49,612 nucleotides of DNA from Candidatus Glomeribacter gigasporarum BEG34. GTDB taxonomy: Bacteria > Pseudomonadota > Gammaproteobacteria > Burkholderiales > Burkholderiaceae. A program made the translations under genes and the position numbers. Under the pieces are notes generated by a model. The model had not been told where the DNA came from, ran no database searches, and was given only the letters and a program-made list of their open reading frames with translations. Location: contig NZ_CAFB01000047.1 in assembly GCF_000227585.1 (NCBI RefSeq), positions 1-49,612 of the forward strand, in the 5' to 3' direction. Every line of letters starts with the position of its first letter. Within the stretch, counting starts at the first letter, position 1. Below, piece after piece: positions 36,883-45,369 of this stretch.

Positions 36883-37473
36883 GTGATCAAGCTGATCGCC
36901 GGTCTTGGCAATCCAGGCGGGGAATATGCGGCAACGCGCCATAACGCCGGTTTCTGGGTCATCCACGCAATCGCGCGCAACGCAGGCGCTATATTGCGCC
37001 CGGAAGCGCGTTTTCACAGCGATGTCGCGCATATCAGCTTTTGCGGCCTGAGTTTGCGCTTGCTGCAGCCTCAGACTTTTATGAACCGTTCCGGCCTCTC
37101 TGTGTGCGCGCTGGCGCAGTTCTACAAAATCCTGCCCGAAGAAATTCTGATTGCGCATGATGAGCTTGAGCTTCCGCCCGGCGCGGTCAAACTCAAGCGG
37201 GGCGGTGGCAGCGGCGGACACAATGGTTTAAAGGACATCACGCTGCGCTTATCCACGCCGGATTACTGGCGGCTGCGCATCGGTATTGGCCATCCGCGTG
37301 CTTCCTTATCCAAAGAGGCCCAGAGCAAAGTCGCCGATTTTGTACTCAGTCCGCCGCCTCCTGAAGAACAGGCGCTCATCCACGATGCAATCCGCCGCGC
37401 GCTTTCAGTATTGCCCGATATTGCGGCTGGCAATACTGCACAGGCAATGAACCGGCTGCATTGCCGCGCCTGA
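36883..37473 (+). CDS. pth: Peptidyl-tRNA hydrolase
   Basis: Cleaves peptidyl-tRNA released from ribosomes and is essential. The catalytic His is in TRHNAGFWV, Asn in FMNRSG and Asp in HDELELPPG; GGSGGHNGLKD is also intact. It has 196 residues with a GTG start 11 bases after the end of repeat A12. The order prs-rplY-pth is the usual Burkholderia arrangement. Confidence 0.96.
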   Translation: MIKLIAGLGNPGGEYAATRHNAGFWVIHAIARNAGAILRPEARFHSDVAHISFCGLSLRLLQPQTFMNRSGLSVCALAQFYKILPEEILIAHDELELPPGAVKLKRGGGSGGHNGLKDITLRLSTPDYWRLRIGIGHPRASLSKEAQSKVADFVLSPPPPEEQALIHDAIRRALSVLPDIAAGNTAQAMNRLHCRA

Positions 37474-37484
37474 GAGGGAAGCTT

Positions 37485-37651
37485 TAGAGCATTTTTCAGT
37501 CGATTTGCCCGAGGAGCGAGCGCGAAGACAGTATGGGGATCGATGCGGGCGGAGCAGGTCTCCATCGCAAAGCGATGGAGGCGACCCCGCAGCGATCCCG
37601 AATACACGGAGCAAAGAAGCGACATAGGGAAAATCAGTGAAAAATGTTCTA
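37485..37651. repeat. Element A copy A13 (167 bp)
   Basis: Full-size copy with ends TAGAGCATTTTTCAG and GTGAAAAATGTTCTA, between convergent pth and sctT. Its right CTA is the sctT stop codon. Confidence 0.93.
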
Positions 37652-38431
37652 AGTGAATAACTGATGAATTAACATCCCAATAGCGCTAAACCACTCAAAA
37701 TAATCTTCCAGCGCCAGCCGCATACTCATGCTCAGCGCCAGACAGGCAAGCAACGACTTGACGGGCATTGCGATAAAAAACACGTCCAGACGCTCGGCAG
37801 TCTGATTGATCAAGCCGAGCGAGAAGTCCACCATCATCATCACTGCAACCGCAGGGAGCGCAAAACGAACGCCCAAATCCACCATCAACTGCCACTGCGC
37901 AATGATGAAAGCCGCGGTAGCGCGGCTGAGCGATAAAGGCGCGCCTATCGGCAATATCGTATATGAACGATAAATCGCCTCAAGCAACTGGTTAAAACCG
38001 CCGTCTACAAAAAAAAGCGCAGTGATCAACTGCGTTAACAACAGAGAAAATAAAGAGACTTGCCCGCCGGTCGTCGGATTGATAATTTCAGACAAACCAG
38101 AGCCGCGCACTGTGTCAATCAATTCGCCGGCCACATTCATCGCCCAGAATGGAACCGCCGCCATCAGTCCAATCGCCAGGCCCGCGGATAGCTCGCTGAT
38201 GCCCGTGATTAGAAACGCGGAAGCATTGTAAGCGCCCAAACCTTCCGGCGCGGCCACCCAGGCATGGGGCAATACCGGCGTTGCGATCAACAAAGCGAGC
38301 GCATTCCTGGCGAGCGCGCCGCCCAGGGAGCGAGCGCTCATCACCGGCAGCAAAACCATCACTCCAAAAGGACGCATCATGCACAAGGCCAGCGTCTGCA
38401 ACCACGGTAACCAGGCGGTGATCTGCATCAT
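37649..38431 (-). CDS. sctT: Type III secretion export apparatus protein SctT
   Basis: Multi-span inner-membrane protein of the type III secretion export gate (SctRST), family FliR/YscT/HrcT, 260 residues. Conserved stretches are GLSEIINPTTGGQVS and the C-terminal FSLGLINQTAERLDVFFIAMPVKS, which fit SctT better than flagellar FliR. Several hydrophobic helices cover the rest. Its ATG overlaps the tusA stop as ATGA. No other secretion gene lies in the window, so it is isolated here from its cluster. The TAG stop is the edge of repeat A13. Confidence 0.85.
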   Translation of the reverse strand: MMQITAWLPWLQTLALCMMRPFGVMVLLPVMSARSLGGALARNALALLIATPVLPHAWVAAPEGLGAYNASAFLITGISELSAGLAIGLMAAVPFWAMNVAGELIDTVRGSGLSEIINPTTGGQVSLFSLLLTQLITALFFVDGGFNQLLEAIYRSYTILPIGAPLSLSRATAAFIIAQWQLMVDLGVRFALPAVAVMMMVDFSLGLINQTAERLDVFFIAMPVKSLLACLALSMSMRLALEDYFEWFSAIGMLIHQLFT

Positions 38432-38673
38432 GATTTTTGAATCAACACACTCCACTCCCCATCCTGCGCGCGCACTTCGATCATCTGATGCCCCGCCTGT
38501 TTGGCAAAGGCCGCGAAATCGCGCACAGACTGCGGATCGGTCACGCGCACTTTTACAATCTGTCCGCTCTGCAAGCTTGAGAGCGCCTTTTTAAGGCGCA
38601 GGACTGGCAGCGGGCAGTGCAGTCCGCAGGCATTCACTTCTGCATCGATCTTTTGATTCTGATCTACCGTCAT
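38428..38673 (-). CDS. tusA: TusA/SirA-family sulfur carrier protein
   Basis: An 81-residue protein with the CPxP motif (GLHCPLPVLRLKKAL), where the cysteine carries persulfide sulfur for tRNA thiolation or molybdopterin synthesis. The rest matches the fold (SGQIVKVRVTDPQSVRDF). It is translationally coupled to sctT, which is an unexpected pairing. Its start codon is embedded in an element A scar. Confidence 0.9.
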   Translation of the reverse strand: MTVDQNQKIDAEVNACGLHCPLPVLRLKKALSSLQSGQIVKVRVTDPQSVRDFAAFAKQAGHQMIEVRAQDGEWSVLIQKS

Positions 38674-38690
38674 TTTTGCAAGATGCTCTA
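38671..38690. repeat. Element A scar A14 at the tusA start
   Basis: On the minus strand the sequence reads TAGAGCATCTTGCAAAAATG, close to the 23-bp scar A7. The final ATG is the tusA start codon. Confidence 0.5.
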
Positions 38691-38693
38691 GGC

Positions 38694-38785
38694 TGTGTTC
38701 TCAATTAGGCAAGGCGCGCCTTTGCTGCCAGCCAATGAGTAGGCAAGGAGCGCTGCGCCGACGAGCGCGGCTGTGTGAAACGCCG
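38694..38785. repeat. IS5-type end fragment joined to a family C fragment
   Basis: GTGTTCTCAATTAGGCAAGGC at its left nearly matches the sequence just after slt (GTGTTCTCAATTAGGCGAGG), which borders an IS5-family transposase remnant, so it is probably an IS end. From about 38740, GCGCGGCTGTGTGAAACGCC matches the right arm of family C. No gene is present in this gap. Confidence 0.5.
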
Positions 38786-38788
38786 GTC

Positions 38789-39352
38789 TTACTCATAGCG
38801 TGCGCATTCGCTTAATATCACGTCCAGCGGAATATCGTGCGCCTCGCGCGGCAACTGCTTGACGCGCCCGCATTCATAGCTGATTCCGACTGCAACCGGA
38901 CGCGGCTGCAAAGCGGCAAGGGTGCGGTCATAATAACCGCCGCCGTAGCCGAGCCGGATGCGCGCCGCGTCAAAGCCAAGGCACGGAATCAATAGCAGAT
39001 CGGGATAGGCGGGCATCCCGTCAGCGGGCGCCGGAATCTGGAAGCGTCCTTTTTTCATTTTTGATGCCGGTGTCCAGCGATAAAAACTCAACGGCGCATG
39101 CACGCTGCTCACCGCCGGCAGCGCCGCGCTGCGCTCCGACGCCTGCTGCAACCAATGCTGAATCACGGCGCGCGCATCGAATTCGCCGGCCACTGGCCAG
39201 TAAAAAGCCGCGCAGCGCGGCGCATATTCAATGAGAAGCTGCGCAAGACGCGCCGAGAGCGCCGCATCCCGGCCAGCATCTTCGCCGCGCCTTTTACGGA
39301 TTGCCAGTAAAGCAGTGCGCAATGCGGCCTTGGTGCGAAACTCCTGAAACAT
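38789..39352 (-). CDS. ygfA: 5-formyltetrahydrofolate cyclo-ligase
   Basis: Converts 5-formyl-THF to 5,10-methenyl-THF using ATP. The 187 residues include the ATP/folate motif RIRLGYGGGYYDRTL and the upstream DLLLIPCLGFD. It is divergent from slt, as in Burkholderia. Normal length, no sign of decay. Confidence 0.93.
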   Translation of the reverse strand: MFQEFRTKAALRTALLAIRKRRGEDAGRDAALSARLAQLLIEYAPRCAAFYWPVAGEFDARAVIQHWLQQASERSAALPAVSSVHAPLSFYRWTPASKMKKGRFQIPAPADGMPAYPDLLLIPCLGFDAARIRLGYGGGYYDRTLAALQPRPVAVGISYECGRVKQLPREAHDIPLDVILSECARYE

Positions 39353-39413
39353 AGCAGACTTGCATGCGATGCGTTATTTAAAGTTCAATACTCCTTTCAC
39401 CGGGTTCCCGCCT

Positions 39414-41384
39414 ATGTCCAGACGCCTTCGCCTTATTCAGCTTTTGATGGCGGTTGCTGCGCTTTATGTACTGCCTGCGTGCCACGCGGCGCATAGCCGG
39501 CTGCGCGCCGGCGCGCAGAATCCTGACCAGATTTTTATCGCGCTGCGCGCTGCGGCGCACAAAAATGACGCCGGGCGCGCGCTCGAACTGGCGGCGCAAA
39601 TTCCGGACTATCCCGTGCCTTCTTATCTGGATTATTTTACGATCAAGCCGCGGCTGTTTGATGCTTCCGGACGCGCGCGTCTGGACGCGCCCGATGCGCC
39701 GGTGCTGGCTTTTCTGAAGAAATACGCCGGCACGGCAATCGCCGACCGGATGCGTAACGATTATCTGCTCGTACTCGGCGCGCGCCGCGCCTGGCGCGAC
39801 TTTGAGGCGCATTATCCCCAATTCGCGCTCGACGACGATCCGCAGGTCAAATGCTATGCGCTGATTCCCCGCGCTATGCGCGGTGAAGATATTGCGCAGA
39901 AAGCGCATGCACTATTGCGTATCGCGCCTAAAAAATACGGCGAAGGCTGCACGGACTTGGTGATGACCCTAGCGCAGCAGGGCCAGTTCGCGCCAGAAGA
40001 TGTGTGGCCGTACCTGCGCTTCGCCTATGAGATGGGCGAAATTGCAATCGGCAACCGGATGGCCGCTGCACTCGGCGCGCAACAGCCGGATTCGGAGTAT
40101 TTAAGCCTGGCCGCATCGCAGCCCGCGCGTTTGCTGGAGCGGATTCAACCGGATACCCATCCCTCCGAGGCGCAGCTTGCGCTGCTCGCCGTTGCGCGTC
40201 TGGCGCGCACCTCGCCTGGCGAGGCGGCGCAGGCGTTCTCCCGCATCGCGCCGCAATTGCCGCCGCCATTGCGCGCCGCCGGCTGGGGCGGCATTGCCTG
40301 GCGTGCCGCGCTTGAACAGATGCCAGATGCGCTTGGCTGGTATCGCTTGTCCAAAGACGCACAACTTTCAAACACGGCCCTTGAATGGCGAATACGCACC
40401 GCCTTGCTGGCGGGCGACTGGCCAATGGTGCGCTGGGCGATTGAATCCATGCCGGACTCACTGCGCACTCAATCCGCGTGGGTCTATTGGTATGGCCGCG
40501 CGCTTGATGCGGCAAGCGATAAAGAGCGCGCGACGCAGAGCTTTGAGCGGATTGCCTCAGATTTTGATTTTTACGGACAGCTGGCCACTGAAGCGCTGGG
40601 CCGTACCGTCACGCTGCCGGCGCGCGTCTCCGTGACCGAAGACGAAATCGCACCGATACGCGCACTGCCTGGATTTGCGCTGGCGCAGCGTTTTTATGCG
40701 CTGAATCTGTATTTTGAAGGCCATCGGGAATGGAACTGGACGCTGCGCGGAATGAATGACCGCCAGCTGCTCGCGGCTGCGGAATATGCAAAGCGAATCC
40801 AGCTTTATCATCGCGCCATCAATACCGCCGACCGGACCCGCGTTCAGCACGACTTTAGCCTGCGCTATCTTGCGCCGCTGCGCGAACTCACGGTGCGCTA
40901 TGCGCGCTCGACCCAGCTCGGCCTCCACTGGATTTACGGTTTGATCCGGCAAGAGTCGCGCTTTATCATGAACGCGCGTTCGAGCGCGGGCGCCGGCGGG
41001 CTGATGCAGCTCATGCCCGCAACCGCGCAACTGGTGGCGCGCAAAATCGGACTCGGCACATTGCCCTCGTCCACGGTCGATGCAGCCGATACCAATATCC
41101 TGCTCGGCACGCAATATCTTGCCATGATGAAGGCGCAGTTCGGCGGCTCCGAGGCGCTGGCATCCGCCGCTTACAATGCCGGGCCAGCGCGCGTGCGGCG
41201 CTGGCGCGCGGCGCTGGCGCGCCCGGTCGAAGGCGCAATCTTCACGGAAGCCATCCCATTCAGTGAAACGCGTGACTATGTGAAGAAGGTGATGGCAAAC
41301 ATGATGTATTACGCCGCTTTATTTGAAGGCCGCGCTGGCTCACTGCAAAACCGCCTGGGCACGGTTGCGCCAGATATTCATTAG
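39414..41384 (+). CDS. slt: Soluble lytic murein transglycosylase
   Basis: Periplasmic exo-acting glycosidase that cleaves peptidoglycan with formation of anhydroMurNAc. The start at 39414 gives a signal peptide (LIQLLMAVAALYVLPACHA) and 656 residues; ATG codons at 39360 and 39369 are alternatives. A long alpha-helical superhelix domain precedes the catalytic SLT domain. The catalytic Glu is in GLIRQESRFIMNA, and GGLMQLMPATAQ and YNAGPARVRRW follow. The next gene expected in relatives (cca) is replaced by IS remnants immediately after the stop. Confidence 0.93.
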   Translation: MSRRLRLIQLLMAVAALYVLPACHAAHSRLRAGAQNPDQIFIALRAAAHKNDAGRALELAAQIPDYPVPSYLDYFTIKPRLFDASGRARLDAPDAPVLAFLKKYAGTAIADRMRNDYLLVLGARRAWRDFEAHYPQFALDDDPQVKCYALIPRAMRGEDIAQKAHALLRIAPKKYGEGCTDLVMTLAQQGQFAPEDVWPYLRFAYEMGEIAIGNRMAAALGAQQPDSEYLSLAASQPARLLERIQPDTHPSEAQLALLAVARLARTSPGEAAQAFSRIAPQLPPPLRAAGWGGIAWRAALEQMPDALGWYRLSKDAQLSNTALEWRIRTALLAGDWPMVRWAIESMPDSLRTQSAWVYWYGRALDAASDKERATQSFERIASDFDFYGQLATEALGRTVTLPARVSVTEDEIAPIRALPGFALAQRFYALNLYFEGHREWNWTLRGMNDRQLLAAAEYAKRIQLYHRAINTADRTRVQHDFSLRYLAPLRELTVRYARSTQLGLHWIYGLIRQESRFIMNARSSAGAGGLMQLMPATAQLVARKIGLGTLPSSTVDAADTNILLGTQYLAMMKAQFGGSEALASAAYNAGPARVRRWRAALARPVEGAIFTEAIPFSETRDYVKKVMANMMYYAALFEGRAGSLQNRLGTVAPDIH

Positions 41385-41387
41385 GTC

Positions 41388-41695
41388 GTGTTCTCAATTA
41401 GGCGAGGCATACAAATACAGGAGATACTGACGATAGCCGCATCATGAAAATCAAGCGTTTCAAAACGTGTTGCAACGCATAGAAAGTGCTTGATCCAGTT
41501 AAAAGTGCGCTCGAGCAGATTTCTGGCTTTATACAGATGCCGGTCAATTGTTCTTGGGCATAGACGATTGTTTGGGGAGGGATGAGCGCCTGTATGACGT
41601 ATTTGTTGAGCCAGGCGATGAATTCATCAGAGTCATATTCCTGATCTGCAAACAATAGAGGCATCTTCGGAGCTTGCGCAATGAGTGGTTTAGCG
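41388..41695 (-). pseudogene. IS5-family transposase 3' fragment
   Basis: On the minus strand PLLFADQEYDSDEFIAWL and, after a frameshift, IDRHLYKARNLLERTFNWI are hallmarks of IS5-family transposases (the final DDE glutamate lies in ARNLLERTF). The two parts lie in different frames, so it is dead. The sequence GTGTTCTCAATTAGG at its edge recurs at 38.7 kb and is probably the IS terminus. Confidence 0.8.
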
Positions 41696-41942
41696 GCCTG
41701 ATCATTGGGGAAATGGCCGCGGTTTTTGACGATTTTGCGCAGTTGCCTATGCAGGCTTTCAATCGCATGGGCCGTATAAATCATTTTCCGGACTTCAAGC
41801 GGATAGGAGAAGAAGGAATGACCTGTTCCCATTGACGTTGCGGTGATTTCTGTACTTGAGCGAGCAATGGGTCTATCCGTTCATCTGAAAATATTTTGTC
41901 TGGATATTTTTTGTCCGCTGTGCGCTTCTTCATTTCGATCAT
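41696..41942 (-). pseudogene. IS256-family transposase, internally deleted
   Basis: The N-terminal part (MKKRTADKKYPDKIFSDERI) is joined by deletion and a frameshift to the C-terminal part (FFSYPLEVRKMIYTAHAIES and NRGHFPNDQAA). The central catalytic region is missing. It reads directly into the IS5 fragment as one chimeric open frame. Confidence 0.75.
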
Positions 41943-42002
41943 GAGCATTCCTTTTGGGTTTCATCTTCTCATGACCTCGACACACAAAATTCATGACAGG
42001 CT

Positions 42003-42470
42003 CGTATCATCGGCACAGTCCACAGTTCAAGTGACCCTGTGCACAGATATTCGGAACGGCAAGATTGGAGGGCGCGAAGCGCGAAGCACTTACCCAATTT
42101 CAGCCAATCTCATTCAGTTGTGGCTGAGCCAATATGATCGGGCGAACTGAATGCTGAAGAAGCGGCTGCCACAACGATCTCGGAATACGAAACCCAAATC
42201 GCAGCATTGGAGCGCAAAGCCGGGCAACTCACGATGGAGATCGACCTGCTCAAAAAGATGCCACGGTTGCGATCCGAAAGCAGCAGCGAGACCTCATCCA
42301 TCGTCAGCGGCCCGCTGCCTGTTCAGTCCAATGGGGGTGTCGGATGATTCAGCTCCCACGGAGCACTTTTTCATTGTACTCAGCCGCAAGCGCCTCGTTT
42401 GAGTGATGAACAGGTTGTAGAGCGGATAGATGCCATTCAGGACGAGCTGTCAGGCTACGGCTATCGCCGT
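42003..42470 (+). pseudogene. 5' fragment of an older IS3-family copy
   Basis: This stretch is a diverged copy of the first half of the adjacent IS3-family element: CTCATTCAGTTGTGGCTGAGCC and GACGAGCTGTCAGGCTACGG-type stretches recur in the intact copy. It contains the orfA equivalent with frameshifts and the start of orfB. It stops abruptly at the left end of the complete element. The rest of the older copy is not found on the other side. Confidence 0.8.
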
Positions 42471-43750
42471 GTGGAGTGAACCCCTGAGACTGGACAGCTT
42501 AGAGGAGAAAAATTGATACGCTTGCTGAGCCTATTATAAGGAACAGCATAATGTCATCGAGAAGCCTCTACCGTCGGCACAGTGCGCAGTTCAAGTTGCC
42601 ACTGTGCACAGATATTCGTAATGGCAAGATTGGGCGGCGCGAAGCGCGACGTACTGACCAGATTTCAGCCAATCTGATCCAGTTGTGGCTGAGCCAGTAT
42701 GATCGAGGTGAACTCAACGCTGAAGAAGCGACCGCCACCACGATTTCGGAATATGAAGCCCAAATTGCGGCGTTGGAGCGCAAAGTCGGTCCACTCACGA
42801 TGGAGATTGACTGGTTTAAAAAAACGCCACGGCGACCTCTCGATACCAACAGCGTCATCTCATCCATCGTCAGCGGCCCCTTGGCCTCTCCATCCAGCGG
42901 GGGTGTCGAATGATTCAACTTCCGCGCAGTACCTTTTATTATCGCGCCCAGACGCAAGCGCCCAACTTGAACGATGAACCGCTTGTAGAGCGGATAGAGG
43001 CTATTCAGGACGAGCTATCGGGCTACGGCTATCGACGCATCACCCGTGCTTTACAAGCGCAAGGCTATAGTGTCAACCACAAGCGGATAGCTCGAATCAT
43101 GAAGCAGTACGGTTTGGGAATTAAACCTAAACGCCGATTTGTTCGTACTACAGATAGCCAGCATGATTGGCCAATATTTCCTAATCTGTATTGCAATCAG
43201 GTTCCTGCTCGACCGGATCAGGTTTGGGTGGCTGATATTACGTTCACCGTATCGACACAGGATTTGTCTATTTGGCAGTGATTCTGGATGCCTGTAGTCG
43301 AAAAGTGGTTGGATATGCCATCGGACGGCAGATTGACACCCAGTTGACTCTAGCCGCTCTGAAAGCAGCTGTTGTCAACGCCAGCCGGTGCCAGGGACTT
43401 GTATCCACCATAGTGACCGTGGAAGTCAGTATGCCAGTGCAGAATATCGGCGCGCCCTGCATGAATATGGCTTGATGGGTTCGATGAGTTCAGTGGCTAA
43501 CCCTTACGACAATGCGCAAGCAGAAAGTTTTATGAAAACCCTTAAGGTGGAAGAAGTCTATTTATCTGGTTATGAGTCCTTTGTAGACGTAACCACGCGG
43601 CGGCCGATATTTATTGAGGAGGTCTACAATACCAAGCGCTTACATTCAGCTCTAGGCTATTTATCTCCCCATCCATTTGAAGTAAAACGCGCTCGGCAAG
43701 TGGGTCAATTTTTCTCCTCTAAGCTGTCCAGTCTCAGGGGGTCACTCCAC
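42471..43750 (+). mobile_element. IS3-family insertion sequence (1280 bp)
   Basis: Bounded by 46-bp terminal inverted repeats (42471-42516 and 43705-43750) beginning GTGGAGTGA and differing at about one position. It contains orfA and a decayed orfB. No target duplication is apparent (CGT on the left, TAG on the right), so the site was probably rearranged after insertion. Confidence 0.9.
42551..42913 (+). CDS. IS3-family transposase OrfA
   Basis: 120 residues. The segment ISANLIQLWLSQYDRGEL looks like the helix-turn-helix region, followed by a Leu/Ile-rich coiled coil (EYEAQIAALERKVGPL), typical of OrfA. The stop overlaps the orfB start as ATGA, an arrangement used for coupling in IS3 elements. 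Confidence 0.85.
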   Translation: MSSRSLYRRHSAQFKLPLCTDIRNGKIGRREARRTDQISANLIQLWLSQYDRGELNAEEATATTISEYEAQIAALERKVGPLTMEIDWFKKTPRRPLDTNSVISSIVSGPLASPSSGGVE

Positions 43751-43753
43751 TAG
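42910..43753 (+). pseudogene. IS3-family transposase OrfB, two frameshifts
   Basis: The N-terminal part (LSGYGYRRITRALQAQGY and VWVADITFTV) runs to 43281. The rve integrase core continues in other frames as LAVILDACSRKVVGYAIG (from about 43270) and then [14 protein letters not shown] with [16 protein letters not shown] (from about 43388). The DDE residues are therefore spread over three frames. It may be inactive unless supplied with OrfB in trans. Confidence 0.85.
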
Positions 43754-44044
43754 GGGGACATTTTTCAACTGAACTTTACAGTACTGGTTCGCCAAGGGCT
43801 GCCAGACCGCGCCGTCGAAGCGCTCGAAGCGCTGGTTCGCTTCACTCCAGCGCTTGGTCCCCACGGGCGTGTTGTGGGAGGTGGCGTCTTCGAGCCAGCC
43901 GACCAGCAATGCGATCCACTTCCGAATCCGCTTCAGCACAGAGACGTAATGATCCTGCAGTTGGGGCGTGTTGAAATCCACGGTGCCGATACCTCGCCTC
44001 TTCCAGACAGGGGGCGCGTATGCGCTTATGGATAGCCTAAGCAT
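43742..44044 (-). CDS. Phage tail-fibre-like fragment
   Basis: A 100-residue frame with [20 protein letters not shown] and the [20 protein letters not shown] stretch, a type of motif I associate with prophage tail-fibre proteins. Its 3' end runs into the right end of the IS element, so it is probably truncated. Upstream on the same strand, an open stretch ending QAACNA (stop near 44036) with a CxxC pair looks like another small phage gene without a visible start. Assignment is tentative. Confidence 0.35.
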   Translation of the reverse strand: MLRLSISAYAPPVWKRRGIGTVDFNTPQLQDHYVSVLKRIRKWIALLVGWLEDATSHNTPVGTKRWSEANQRFERFDGAVWQPLANQYCKVQLKNVPLVE

Positions 44045-44492
44045 TACAAGCCGCTTGTAAATCCTTCACGGTCTCTGGCGCTGCATTTCCCGATAGGACC
44101 CGCATGTGCCGCCATTCACCTCCAAGCGCCCGCAAACGTCTGCAGTCTTTGCAGAGAAATTTGCTATGATAAAAGAATGTACTCTGCCCCCTTCATTCAA
44201 GGCCAACTGCTCTTGTTGGTTTTTGAGTATGTTTGAAACGTCAAACAGCGCGGGAATTCGAGCAATTCTGCGATGACTGCGCGATCCTTTTTGAGGGCGT
44301 CGTAACGGAGGGATTTATAATTTCCTTTACTCTCCGTTCTCAAAAAAGACGCTCAAACCACGTCATTTCACCCTTCGCAGAAAGATAGGTTTAGAGAGCC
44401 GATCCACGGTCAATTGTAAGATGTCGTAACGACACTCTATTAAAAGTTGTATTAGCGCAGCAACGGAATTTAGTCACTCAACAAAGCAGAAC
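44045..44492. other. Gene-poor stretch between phage debris and the restriction gene
   Basis: No convincing gene. It holds the tail of a minus-strand open stretch (KFLCKDCRRLRALGGEW), a short plus-strand open stretch without recognised similarity (44232 to about 44387), and an inverted repeat AACGGAG...CTCCGTT near 44310-44338. Base composition is lower in G+C than the region before 41.4 kb. Confidence 0.5.
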
Positions 44493-45368
44493 ATGATCAC
44501 AACAAAAGAAAGCTTTCGTGACTACAAAGCTGAGGCTGAAGCGTGGATCACCCTTGCGACTGGCGAGTATTACCCGGACATATTGTCTGATGCCTGCCGA
44601 CTCTATGAGCCAGTATTGCTTGAATTCGAACGGCTGCTAAAGGCAGCTCACTCCTCGACCTTCTTTTTTACATCAATCATGGAGATTCAGAATCAGTGGA
44701 TGAGGACACAACTTTGCCGAATATTCAAGAAATACGTGAGTCCGCAAATACCAGTTGAGATGCTAAAGCGCAAGAGTGATGTAGCCAAGATTTGTACGCA
44801 GTTTGGCAATGCTTTTCGAAATATAGTTGAGGTACAGCAAAAGTTCGAGAGTCGCTCCATGCCTGATGAGGTGTTATGCGCTGTGTTATAGGAGTACAAG
44901 GATCGTGATAAGAAGGGCTACGACATGACCGAACGGCTGTTTGACATTCTGCGTAGCCAGCACATCGGATATGTTATCGCTGGCCCGGAGCGAGCTGGGA
45001 AAGACGTGCTTATGGGTAAGGTATTCAAAGACTACCCGAAACCGGATCGACCTGTTGATTTCGTTATTATCGACAACGGTAAGGTACTTGCTATCGGTTT
45101 GGCTCGATACGACTCAGACCGAGGCGGTGCACAGGAAGATGACCGTATTGGCCAGTACCGGGAGGTTGCTCAAGAAATTCTCGGTTATGCTGATCGCCAT
45201 AGGATGCCACGCATTAAAGTCATCTGCGTGAACGATGGGCCTGGACTCCTACTTGGCTCAATGTGGAACGACTAGGCTTATATCGAAGACCAATGGCCGG
45301 GACGTGTGAAGGTAGTGACACTGCGGATGATACCAGACCGCACTACCGCAGAATGGGTGAGATCCTGA
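44493..45368 (+). pseudogene. Type II restriction endonuclease with two in-frame amber codons
   Basis: A single reading frame of 292 codons is interrupted only by TAG at 44889-44891 and TAG at 45273-45275; both interruptions leave the frame unchanged. It begins MITTKESFRDYKAEAEAWIT and ends TTAEWVRS with TGA one base before the methyltransferase ATG. The central DFVIIDNGKVLAIGLARYDSD could be a PD-(D/E)xK-type core (Asp, then a spaced acidic/Lys pair), but I do not recognise the family. The role is inferred from position next to the methyltransferase. It is probably inactive as three peptides unless the amber codons are read through. Confidence 0.65.
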
Positions 45369-45369
45369 T

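Noticed and set aside
8938-37651. CRISPR array from the repeated units
   Set aside because: The repeats are scattered over tens of kilobases, not spaced at regular short intervals, and no cas genes are present.
37649-38431. Flagellar FliR
   Set aside because: The NPTTGGQVS and MPVKS regions and the absence of any flagellar neighbour fit SctT better, though both belong to one family.
43742-44044. Active prophage next to the IS element
   Set aside because: Only a tail-fibre-like fragment and a small open stretch are seen; no integrase, capsid or lysis genes occur.
44493-45368. Amber codon reassignment in this organism
   Set aside because: Many housekeeping genes end normally at TAG, including those ended by element A, so TAG is a working stop codon.
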